NCBI GenBank assembly: GCA_963681505.1 | Contig: OY811978.1 | Location: 6,990,586-7,054,585 of the forward strand | Source of the DNA: Eunapius fragilis | Taxonomy: Eukaryota > Porifera > Demospongiae > Spongillida > Spongillidae | Reading direction: 5' to 3' | DNA: 64,000 nucleotides | Part shown: one piece after another, positions 1 to 11,300 of the stretch | Layout: each line of letters starts with the position of its first letter | How positions within the stretch are numbered: position 1 is the stretch's first letter | Program-made: the position numbers and the translations under genes | Notes under the pieces: generated by a model | What the model was told of the DNA's origin: nothing | Database searches by the model: none | Seen by the model: the letters and a program-made list of their open reading frames with translations, nothing else

Positions 1-706
1 CCTCCACCATGGCCCTCAACATTAACTGGTTCCTTCCAAACCCAAGGCTTTGCCAAAATGTACCTCAAACCTTCTAAGGTAGCCTTAACTAAGGGTGACC
101 CCCCCAATGGCTGGAGCCCTGCTAACCCATGCAACCAGGAGAGTGCATGCACTGCCTCCTCTACTGCAGCCTTGGATTCTGTGGACTCCCTGAGTTGCTG
201 CAAGTACAGCACCAGATGAAGCTCCTGTACTGAAAGCATGGCACTCCTTGTCTTGCATCTGCCCAGATCTTCCAACGCTGATAGGCACCAAGGTACTTCT
301 TCGTGGTACTGTCTGCCTTGCTTCTCAGTACTGTTGCTGGTAGTGCTTTGACCAACCTTCGCAGCTCGGGGTCCTCCAGATTACTCAGCAGAGGCCAAGC
401 TCCCGATGTGAAAACACCTCCCTCAAGCTCCTTTGCAGCGAGATCGAGGAGTGCCTTTGAACTTGAGGAGGTTTTTTCCACCTTTCCGATTGCCACAGCA
501 GCCGCCGTGACCTTGTCTGCCAGCCGGTCATTAAATTTGTGTTGGAGCTCGTTCCCTTTCCTCTTGAATGCATAGTTCTCCTTCCGCGCTTTCCTTTCTT
601 TTCGCTCAGCCATCTCCTCTTGCCCGCGCCAAATGCTTAGTAGCTCCTCCTGCATCCTGCGCATCTCTTCCAGGATCAGGTTGACAGCGGTGGAAGTAGT
701 CGACAT
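1..706 (-). mobile_element. Tyrosine-recombinase element fossil (Crypton/Ngaro/DIRS-like), N-terminal part
   Basis: Reading the minus strand from 706 downward gives a charged, coiled-coil-like N-terminus (Met at 706, rich in E, K and R). It is followed by a segment like the core-binding (SAM-like) N-terminal domain of eukaryotic tyrosine recombinases: STTKKYLGAYQRWKIWA, then a LVLYLQQL-type helix near 200-230. The catalytic R-H-R-Y half would lie beyond the left window edge and is not seen. The element looks broken, with at least one break. The superfamily cannot be fixed without the catalytic domain; Crypton, Ngaro and DIRS share this module. It probably lies in an upstream intron of the mask-like gene, or upstream of it. 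Confidence 0.5.
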
Positions 707-947
707 TACCTCATCCCTGTTCTGCCCTATGTCGCTTCTTCGGTTCCCATCTCAAAAGTTTGCAGCACGTGCACAACACTTAGAATGACAATTCCAACGT
801 GCACATTTCCATTTAAACCCCACCAAGCATGTGGCCGCGTCACGATCTGTGCAGCCAATCACATTTGGGAGGGAGCTAAGTTTCTGTCTAATTCACTGTG
901 CTCAGCTGACAGAAACGTGTATCTTCCAGAGTAACATATTTACCAAT
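707..947. other. Short non-coding gap
   Basis: No exon with good splice sites was found. There is a CCAAT-containing stretch near 855, but nothing else marks a promoter. It may be intron of the downstream gene or flank of the recombinase fossil. Confidence 0.3.
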
Positions 948-1635
948 GGAGGTGTTCTTGAGCCATCTTCAGCATGATAAGAGGATCCTTGAGCATGATG
1001 GAGGTGTCCTTGAGTATGATGGAGGTGTACTTGAGCATGATGAGGGGGTTCTTTAGTATGATGGGGTGTCCTCGAGCATGATGGAGGTGTTCTTATGTAT
1101 GATGGGGTGTCCTCGAGCATGATGGAGGTGTCCTTGAGCATGATGGGGTGTCCTCGAGCATGATAGAGGTGTTCTTTTGTATGATGGGGTGTCCTCGAGC
1201 ATGATGGAGGTGTTCTTATGTATGATGGGGTGTCCTCGAGCATGATGGAGGTGTCCTTGAGCATGATGGGGTGTCCTCGAGCATGATAGAGGTGTTCTTT
1301 TGTATGATGGGGTGTCCTCGAGCATGATGGAGGTGTTCTTATGTATGATGGGGTGTCCTCGAGCATGATGGAGGTGTCCTTGAGCATGATGGGGTGTCCT
1401 CGAGCATGATAGAGGTGTTCTTTTGTATGATGGGGTGTCCTCGAGCATGATGGAGGTGTTCTTATGTATGATGGGGTGTCCTCGAGCATGATGGAGGTGT
1501 CCTTGAGCATGATGGGGTGTCCTCGAGCATGATAGAGGTGTTCTTTTGTATGATGGGGTGTCCTCGAGCATGATGGAGGTGTTCTTTTGTATGATGGGGT
1601 GTCCTCGAGCATGATGGGGTGTCCTTGAGCCACCT
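948..1635. repeat. Minisatellite with 123-bp higher-order period
   Basis: Units of about 20-21 bp built on GGTGTCCTCGAGCATGATGG, with variants ending in ATAGAGG, TTATGTATG and TTTTGTATG, are arranged in a fixed order of six. The same variant (TCTTATGTATG) recurs at 1091, 1214, 1337 and 1460, exactly 123 bp apart. Since 123 is a multiple of three, long open frames run through on the minus strand; they are repeat artefacts. The array ends about 20 bp before the 3' splice site of the exon at 1656, so it lies in an intron. Confidence 0.9.
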
Positions 1636-1655
1636 TTAGACACCATTCCACGCAG

Positions 1656-4600
1656 GCAAAGAAGGCTCGGGAACAAGCTGCGTTGAAGAATGCTCAAATC
1701 CTGTTTGAAGAACTGGACGCAGAGAAGGAGAAGAAGGAAAACAAGAAGAAAGCAGCGGCAAAGAAACGAAGTAAGAGGAAGGAAAAGAAGCGCAAGGAAC
1801 AGGCCGAGAAAGCTGAGCTTGCTGTGAGTGTATATAGTAGTACCACCCACCTCCTCTAGTACTGTTGGGGTCGTGATTGGGTAAGTATACGTGTATGTAT
1901 AGGCAGATTGTGGGAGGGAGGGAGGAGGGAGGGGTATGGGAAGGGGGTATGAGGAAGACTTGGAGGGAGGGGGTATGGGAAAAGGGGTGGGAGGGGTATG
2001 GGAAAAGGGGTGGGAGGGGTATGGGGAAAAGGGGTGGGAGGGAGGGGTATCGGTAAAGGTGTGCGTGGAGGGGGTAAGGGGAATATGGTGCTTTTTGCTC
2101 TTGATATTATGCGGCTTGATGTCTGATGTACTGGGCATCCTCCCGAGGGTACTTTTGTCTTCCGTGGTGTATAGAAAATAAATTAATTCACACATTCTGC
2201 CAGTTTAACATCCCTTTTACATTTGACTGTGCATGCTCGTTGTACAGGTCCTTTTGGAGCTTAGCCCGAAATTGCCAAGATCTGATTATTTTATTTTCCT
2301 CTGGTCTGAAGCCAGAGTGTCAAAGTGAAGCTATTCGATCGCAATACACGTGGTCGCTATATAATTTTCTATACTAACTACGCGTAACGCGATTGAATGG
2401 CTTCACTTTGACACTCTGGCTTGGGACCAGAAGAAAAGAATTAGACCTTGGCAATTTCAGGCCAAGCTTCAAAGGACCTGCACAACGAGCATGCACAGTC
2501 AAATGTAAAAGGGATGTTAAACTGGCAGAATGTGTGAATTAATTTATTTTCTATACACCGTGGAAGACAAAAGTACCCTCGGGAGGACGCCCGGTACATT
2601 GGACATTAAAACACTCAGCTCATGTAATACATGTGCTTCGTGCTGTCTATTGCAACCTTATTCTCTCCCCACCCACCCACCAAACAGGGGTCTCAGGTAT
2701 GTGAGGTGGATGACCTGGCTCCAGTAGACAGTCGTCGGGAGGATATAGAGTGTTCCTGCGAGTCCTACAGCAGTGCACATCAAGACCAAGGTAATGATTA
2801 TGTACCCCACATTAAAAAGGGGAAGATATGTTTATTTTTTGAGATGTGTGTGTGTGTGTTGTGTGTGTGTGTGTGTTGTGTGTGTGTGTGTGTGTGTGTA
2901 TGTGTGTGTGCATGTGGACGGGAGCTGGTAGAATTATTAGTTCTATACAGGTACATGTAGTTTACTATATTTCTATATTTCCTGGTTGGGACTACAGGTT
3001 AGCAAAACAGTTGTATTTAGTGATAAGCACTTGGCATAGAGAAATGTTTTATTGTCACTCCTATGTGTTGTTGCCATGGTGTCGTTAGCTTGATGTTGTT
3101 GCCGTGGTATTATTTGCTTATTGGTGCATGCCTCTAGACCATGTGTCAAACAGGCTGAAGAAGACTGGAGGTGGACACGCAGCATCAGAAGGACTGGAGG
3201 ACTCTGATGACCAGTTTGTAGATGCCCCTTTGGAGCAACACATGCCAGTCGATAGTCGCAGTTAGTTTAACACCTCATGTGACATTTGTAATGTTGCTAA
3301 AAACGTACGCTCACTAATTTGATATGTAGAACCGTTGCAGTGAAAAGTTACCTAATGCTTTGTTTTTATTCTAAGAGAGAAGCCTACACGTACATGTAGG
3401 TCCTCTACAACTTCTTTCTTTTGAATTGGAAATTGGTCTGACCGTCATTAGGTTACAAAATGCCTGGAATTTCTAATTAAGCGTACATTTTATTAGAACA
3501 TGTTAAGTCTGTTGCTCCTTCTATAACATAGATACCTTTTCAGTACATATACTTAGGGCAGTGGCTGACATTTATTGTCAGCCTTACAAGATTCATGGCC
3601 AGAGTTATTATGGTTGCATGTGCAAATGTGTATAAATGCATAACCTGTACTGGTATTGTGTTATTATATACGGAATTGTTGCTGCCTTGTAGTTTGCAAA
3701 TGGTATTGAATGACCCCTGTGTCCTGACACTGTATACATAACTGGTATTCCTGCCGACCCACTGCCTCCCTCCACTCCACTGACTCCCATTCTTTGCAGG
3801 TGATAACAGCACCAGAGAGTCAAGACCCCAGCAGTCTGCAGTGACGTCCGTTCACGAGGTCGTCAAGGCGACCATGGCTGCCTCAGTCGTAGCAGGACAC
3901 GATGCAGGAGGCAGGCAGCCGAGGGTTCAGAGCACCGTGGAAGAGAACCGGGAGAAGGCAAAGAAACCACCGCCCCAACAGAACATCCAATCAAAAAGCG
4001 AGGGGGGCGGGGGAGTTGACGCCAAGCCCAAGGCACCCGCCCAGCCTAATAAAAAACAGGACAAGCATGCCGTGGCCGTCATTTCCACCAACCAGAAGAA
4101 TCACGTAGCGTCGGGCGGTATCACCAACGGGAAGGGCCAGCAGATTGTGGCGGACACCCAACAGCAGCTGCCTGCAATCGTCGGCAAAATGGGCAATAAC
4201 CAGTCTTCAAATAGCAAAGGCAAGAGTGTCCAGTCCTTGAACAGCATCAACCATGTGCAGTCCAAGGAGGATAGTTCTCAGCAGGTGAAGTCGTCGGGGA
4301 GTGCGAAGGCAAGGACGGGAGGCTTGTCTCAGAAACAGCTGGAGGAGCTGTCTGTGCAGACGGTTGCACAGACGAGCACCTCGGAGAGCTCTCTCCAGAC
4401 GCGTAACCACTCAAAGTCGCCCTGCCACATGCCAAGCACTGGTGTCGGGAAGATGGATAGCTCTCAATCGGAGTCGAGCAACAGCGATTGGGGTAGTGAG
4501 GAGATGGAAGCGGAGGAGATGAGGATTATTGCAATGTCCAGGACAGACGATGATAAGCTTAGTAAGTATTGTCACCTAGGTTGCATTGCTCTTGTGGCTG

Positions 4601-7600
4601 GTGGTGTGTTAAAAGTAAAACCTGAGGTTGCAGCAGTGTTAGAAGCATGTGCATAATACAGCTTTGTGTTTTTTTCTCATGGTCCCTAAAGTTCCTCTTG
4701 GTCTGACATTTTCCCTATAACCTAAGAGACTTATAAACCACTTTTACATCAATTTATCTGTTACCTGTAGTTTTAAATTTGCTGTAATAGGATATGCTTT
4801 TATGTAATTTGTGTTCATAGCCGATGTCGTCATAAGAACATCTCCTGTAGCTCTGTTTATGTATTCAAACTTTTTGTAGTCTTATTAGGAAGTGGGGAGT
4901 TTCATAGACCACTGCACGTTTGATTTGGAAAGGATTCTGTTCCTCACATGGTGTGTGTGATTATGGACTCTTCTGTGTAGGGTCCCAGCACATGAAGCCA
5001 AATGAAGGGAGAGGGACAGTGTCCCGACCGTTAGCCACTGCTGGGGTACCTACCTCGGCAGTAACCACAACCTCCTCGTCTACTACACAGAGCTGGCAGG
5101 AAGTAACCAGGACTACGAGGTAATGCTACTACTTGTTTGCTTTGCCGCGTTTAAAGGGAAGTCACAAATAAGTACATTCAGACAGAAGAGCTTGGTTTTA
5201 TTTCAGCTCTGTTTTGGATCGATTGTTTCTCAAACAATTATATGTACATGTAAATCAGTATGAAGTCAATGAAATGTGGTTTGTAGCAACAGGTAGTCAA
5301 AAATAAAAATTTAAAGCTTCCTAATTCTACGAAAATTAAGATACTGCGATGAATAAAAATATTTTCCCTGTAACATTTTTTTACACGGATGTATGAAATT
5401 AAACAACGTCGCTAATGACCTCCATTCATGAATCTAATGGTCACGGTGTTTTCATTTGATCCTGGAACATGCTCTTCACAGGAAGAATGTGGCCAATCAG
5501 TTACATGGCTTAGAAAACCCTATTCAGTGTCAATGTTGTTGGCATACAATACCTGTACTGCATACAATACCTGTACTGCATACAATACCTGTACTGCATA
5601 CAATACCTGTACTGCATACAATACCTGTACTGCATACAATACCTGTACTGCATACAATACCTGTACTGCATACAATACCTGTACTGCATACAATACCCTG
5701 TACTGCATACAATACCCTGTACTGCATACAATACCCTGTACTGCATACAATGCCCTGTACTACATACAATACCTGTACTACATACAATACCTGTACTGCA
5801 TACAATACCCTGTACTGCATACAACCTGTACTGCATACAATACCTGTACTGCATACAATACCTGTACTGCATACAATACCTGTACTGCATACAATACCCT
5901 GTACTGCATACAACCTGTACTGCATACAATACCTGTACTGCATACAATACCTGTACTGCATACAATACCTGTACTGCATACAATATCCTGTACTGCATAC
6001 AATACTCTGCACTGTATGCCAACAAATATATGCATCCATTCTTCATCCTTCATCTCTATCCTCCTCCAGGAGTGTTCAGTTGACTATTTCCAATGCTCTT
6101 GTTGGTCGCATCATTGGTGTTGGTGGTGTCAAGATTAACAACATTCAAGTAAGGGTACTACTTTATGCGTACAATCAAAATCACATGGTTGATAGTATGT
6201 ACTGGTTTTATTATGCAGTACAGTATAACCACGAGTATAACTTACTTGCGAGAAAAACACATACAGTATCTATGTACATACATGTATGCACATGTAATGA
6301 TACATTCTGCCAACCAGATGTGTCATGTTCTTACTTGCCGCCATTGCAGGAAGTCTCTGGTGCTCAGATAAACATCTCGCGAGGTTCAAGCAATGCCAGA
6401 ACACCTGAGAGGATTGTCACAATTAAGGTTAGTAGCATCCTGTGTGTATGTGTCTACATGGTACATGTCCCCATGGATTTACCGAGCATGAACACATACA
6501 AGTCCGATTTATTTGTGATATTCTGTGTTAATTACTTTTTAACCTTAAGGGGGGGAGCTGGTGTTAAAAGGGAATACCTGTATATTGCTTGGCTCCATTC
6601 CATACCTGTTCGCAGGGTACCCAACGTGCCATATCAAAGGCCCAAGAGATGATCGAAGAAGCCATCAGTCACCCAGACAAGGAGCTCGATGTCCTCCAGG
6701 TGCCCCACCCTCGTAGCCTCACTTCGTCTCCTTTTGATGCCAGAAGCGAAGATGCTCTGATCACGCGCTCTGCCTCACCTAACCACCTGTTGGGGAAGGT
6801 TACAGGGGAGGCACAGTCGCACGTCAAAGTGGTCAACTCATCTCCCGCCGCTCCCAGAAAGGCAACGCTTGCCACTGCCGTTCCATCCACTGTGTCTGAA
6901 AGCAGCCGCTACGTATCGACTGACTCGAACACCACCACGGCCAGATCAGGCATCGAAAGCATTACTGCCACCCAGCCAGCGGCCAAGGGATTTTCCGAGG
7001 CCGTTGTGACAAGCAGACCCTCTGCTTGGGCTCCCAAGCGACAGGACGATGCGCAGTTGTCGTCCAGACCGATTGCCGTGGAAACGCAAACACTGCCACC
7101 TCCTCCTCTACCCGTGCCTGTCCCAGGTTTATCGAACGGTCCTACTGCCTGGAGCACGCCTACCTGTAGTATGCCCGTGACCTCCGCTGTTGTTCAGCAG
7201 CTCGTGGTGACCTCGACACTGCTGGTAACCTCCTCCTCCTCCTCGGGCAGCAAGAGTGTTCAGACGCGTTGCAAATCGTCGGAGCCGATGGAGACGGACA
7301 CACCCACCAGCACATCTATGGAGGTGCAAGTCACGGTTCCTCGCTCGAGGCACTCGCGTTCCTTCTCCGACCCGGCCGGGGCCTTTGATGTGGTTCCTCC
7401 TTCCGATGCCACGCCCATCGAGCAGAGCTCACTCCCGCCTGATGTTAGGCTGAAGGGCTTTGTACCCAGCATGCCCACCATCGTGTCCCCGCGCGTGTCT
7501 GGTCAGGAGAGCGACATTGTGGGCCTCCATGAGTCCATGGCCAACGTGCATGACGAATTGGCAGCAGCTGTCGAGCAGACGTCTGCGAAAGAGGGCTCAG

Positions 7601-8325
7601 AGAATAAGAGACTGGAGGGCAAAGAGACGAGCTCTCTGGTGGTGGGCAGCCCTGGCTCCGGAGAGCAGCCTGTTCCCAAGACAACGAAGACTGTGGCTGT
7701 TATTACGCCTACACAGGTATTTTGTAATACATGGAGTCGGTATGTTGGGAGGGGAGGTTGGTATGTAGTGGCACATGAGGGGAGGTTGGTATGTTGTGGC
7801 ACATGAGGGGAGGTTGGTATGTTGTGGCACATGAGGGGAGGTTGGTATGTTATTGGCACATGAGGGGAGGTTGGTATGTTGTGGCACATGAGGGGAGGTT
7901 GGTATGTTGTGGCACCTGAGGGGAGGTTGGTATGTTGTGGCACATGAGAGAGAGGATGGCAAGTGTCATGGCACATGAGGGGAGGGGACGTTGGGGAAAG
8001 TGGGATATGTTAGGGTCAGGTGATCATTGGGGAAAGCAAAGAGGGGTATGGTTGCTGTTTGTTCTATATGCATGCATGTATGTTGGGTGTACTTCAGTTA
8101 TTTATCATGTAACCTGCCTTTATTATCAGCACACCATCCAGCCATCCAGTGTGGCACCAACAACCTCCACCATCGAAGGTGGATCTTCCCATGCAGAGTC
8201 TTCAAGTAGTGCTCCGTTTGGAGTGATCGGTCCTCCCAGAAGGAGTAGCATGCCCAATAACACGTCTGGTCGCTCACGCAAGCTTGGATACGGTATGTGG
8301 GCAAGCACACATGGGCAGTTACTAA

Positions 8326-8362
<37 letters not shown>

Positions 8363-11300
8363 CCCTAGATTGGAGGGGTGAGAGGAGGGGCATCTACTGT
8401 GGGGAGGGACCAAACAGAAGCATCTGTTGTGATTGACGCAGTTACTGCTGTATTCTAGCTACTTAGCACATGCAAAGGAGCATCAGCTGCCTTTTTGTCA
8501 CAAGAATACTCATTAGAAGGAGATGGTTCTTAACCTCTACACTAAGATGTACACTTATTATTTGATACAGAACTGTTGACTGGTACATGTAAATGTACTA
8601 GGTTGGCTTGGTTATTGATAGTGCACTCATGCAATACATGTAAGAATGACTACACAACACAGTGTACATGTGCATGTAGCGTACATGTACTGTATGCAAC
8701 TGTGTGTGTATGAGTGCTTTATTGCTCAGACGTGCTATCGTTTTTGATTTAGCATAACTTCATGTATTTGTGTGTATTGTTTGTATGTGTGTGCTATGTC
8801 GCATGCATGGTCAGTATGTGGCTAAGAAGTAATGGTGTCCATTTTATTTTTAGTAACTTGTCCTCCTCCATGCAGGGAACTTTCCTGTTTACCATCCATC
8901 TCAGGAGGGATATATGGGATGTGAGTTCACTCCAGAGAGGCCTGAACCTTTCTTTGTGCCGCACTCTGCGACAATGAGGAACCCAGTGGATCCCAGGTAT
9001 GTTTTCACCCCCTCCTCTCCCACGTCATGGTGGCTTTTGCTCCTTTGTTCATTTTGCATTCTCTTCAACTTCACTTCTATCAGTCAGGTATACTGCAGTA
9101 CAATTACGTTCACTCCTTTGTGAGGAGTGTTGCATGATTGAATCGATATGAACACACCTGCAGAAAGTTATATAACCCCAAGGGGGTAAACACCCTTTTT
9201 TATGTTTAGTAGGGAGAGGAAGTAAGAGACAAAAATTAATTCTGCCATAGAGGGTGTGGTATGTGTTGAAAATAGGAAGCCGCTCTTGTTCTGAAGTTAG
9301 TGATTCAAATGCTGAGCATATTAATAACTTTCATACCTATATACAAGGAGCAATTTTGTCCTAAACTGTCCCACGTGTACACTGTATGTACATTGCATCT
9401 CTAAGATTAAAAAAAAAACTTTAGTGCTTATTAGTTCAGAGTGAAGTCTAACCATTGCGTCCTGTTAGTTGTGTTTGCTGTGTCCTTGTGTATTGAGTGT
9501 CATATTGAGAGAAATGCACTTCATAGAGAAGGTGTTAACAAATGTCTCCAAGTATGTTGGTTGATGTGTTCTTCCTTGTTCAATAGTGGCATGCCTGTTC
9601 CACCATGGCTGTCCTCCATACCAGAGACAGACAGAGCTAGGAGCAACAGTTGGGCTGGAACGGTAAGTGTTTATGCACTTGAGGGGGTAAAAGTTTACGT
9701 TACAATAATGACAACATGGCCGTTGATTGGTGAGACCGTAAATGTGCGGTGCTGTTAGATCACAGCTAAGTTAACGTTGTGTCAGGATTATGAAACACAA
9801 TAACGCTGTGTACACATTGTCAGAGTTTTCAAAACCAGACTTTTGTGGTACAAAAAGCACTTATGACAAAACTTCTATAACATTATAAATTTTGTCGTCC
9901 TGGGGTGACAAATGAACACTATAGAACGACAGTGGCCATTTCAGGATTAATAATCACTTAAATATTCAACACCGCATATGCAACTGTATTACAGACGAGG
10001 ATAAGCAGTTCAGTCATGTATTATTTAATAGGGCTGTGCGGTAAAGGGTAGGCCGTTGTTACAGGCGACTTCTCTTGAGGATCCTTCAATGCACTGGACA
10101 CTGCTGCAGCCTGTATTGTCAGATGGCAAAAGAAGGAAGTGATAGATAAGTACACACAAGCTTGCGCTGTCTCTCGTACACATGGATGTTAACCAGCGCA
10201 ACTCAGAACACTATGTAAAAAGGCTTGTTATACAATGCATTGTGTACAACTTATGTATGATGTCCCAATACACAAGTTATACACTGTGTATAGCAAGCCT
10301 TTTTTACACGGTGGGCCTACCTTCTTTGTTGTCTTTATATGTTAACATTAATTTTATAACGAAAGCTGTATGATTCATTTAACCCACTCCACAAGCAAAA
10401 GCAGGTGCAATAATTACCGGTTACATTTTAGTTTCAACATATGCTTACTCTCAACATGTTCTCATTTTCCCCCCGCAGCACCCAGGGGTCCACCCTCCCA
10501 ACGCGCCACCTCAAGTCGTGTACTTTGCAAAACCGGGGGACGACCTACTCCCCCAAGGTGACGGCGACCAATGGCTGGACAGGAACCCTCAAACAGGCGG
10601 CCTGTACGGTCCAGTGGGCAGCGTGGGGTACAGCAACAACCACTCTCAGAGGATGCAGCAGCACCAGCAGCAGCAGGGTATGGGGTACGCCAACGACTAT
10701 GGCATGCCCCCTCCTCATCCCAAGCACGCGGGCAACGTGTGGGCGCACCCCCAGCAGGGACCGTGTAGTAGTCCCCTCGCGAGCCCCACGGTTGCCCCGC
10801 AGGGGTTCCAGCCGCACCAGGTGGGTGGGGCACAGGAGCCTTTTTACAACCTGCAGTTTATCTCGTCCCAACCGTTGTACCAATCCAACTTGCAGAGGGC
10901 CGTTGGTGCTCCTCATGACGGAGCAGGGGGACCCAATGCTCCGCTTTCTTTTGAAGACGAGCAGGGGCTTCAGGGCCGCAAGCGTTGGTCTGTCCCAAGC
11001 TACACGTACACACACCAGCCGGCTTTCCACCCCCTTGCCGAGACGCAGGCATGGGGACCTGGGTACATGTATGGGAGACCGACGCCTTTGGATCGCGAAA
11101 ATGTCCGCGGCGGCGGCGGTGGTGTTGGTGGTGGTGCATTTCTCCCACCACAGCAGCCTTCTGGCGGCATGTGGTCTGGTTGGTCAGTACCCCCACCTGG
11201 GCCTCCCCCTCGACAGCACCCCGGGGAGTTTCAAGTGAAGGGGAACACGCAAACCATCAGGGGACCTCCTCTTCCGGTTGGGGACAACTGGAACAAGAAG

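Noticed and set aside
902-2195. Long open frames of 249 and 380 codons on the minus strand
   Set aside because: They are produced by the 123-bp satellite (a multiple of three) and run into intron and MITE sequence. No homology beyond the repeat.
5481-5520. Possible extra exon after CTTCACAG at 5481
   Set aside because: The following frame does not fit KH-family alignment, and the phase-correct KH exon begins at 6070.
5428-6652. Open frames of 170-400 codons on both strands
   Set aside because: Artefacts of the 18-bp minisatellite. Only the short KH exons at 6070 and 6350 are coding.
7503-7976. Thr/Pro/His/Asn-rich minus-strand frames
   Set aside because: Reverse reading of the 28-bp intronic minisatellite and of the mask exon.
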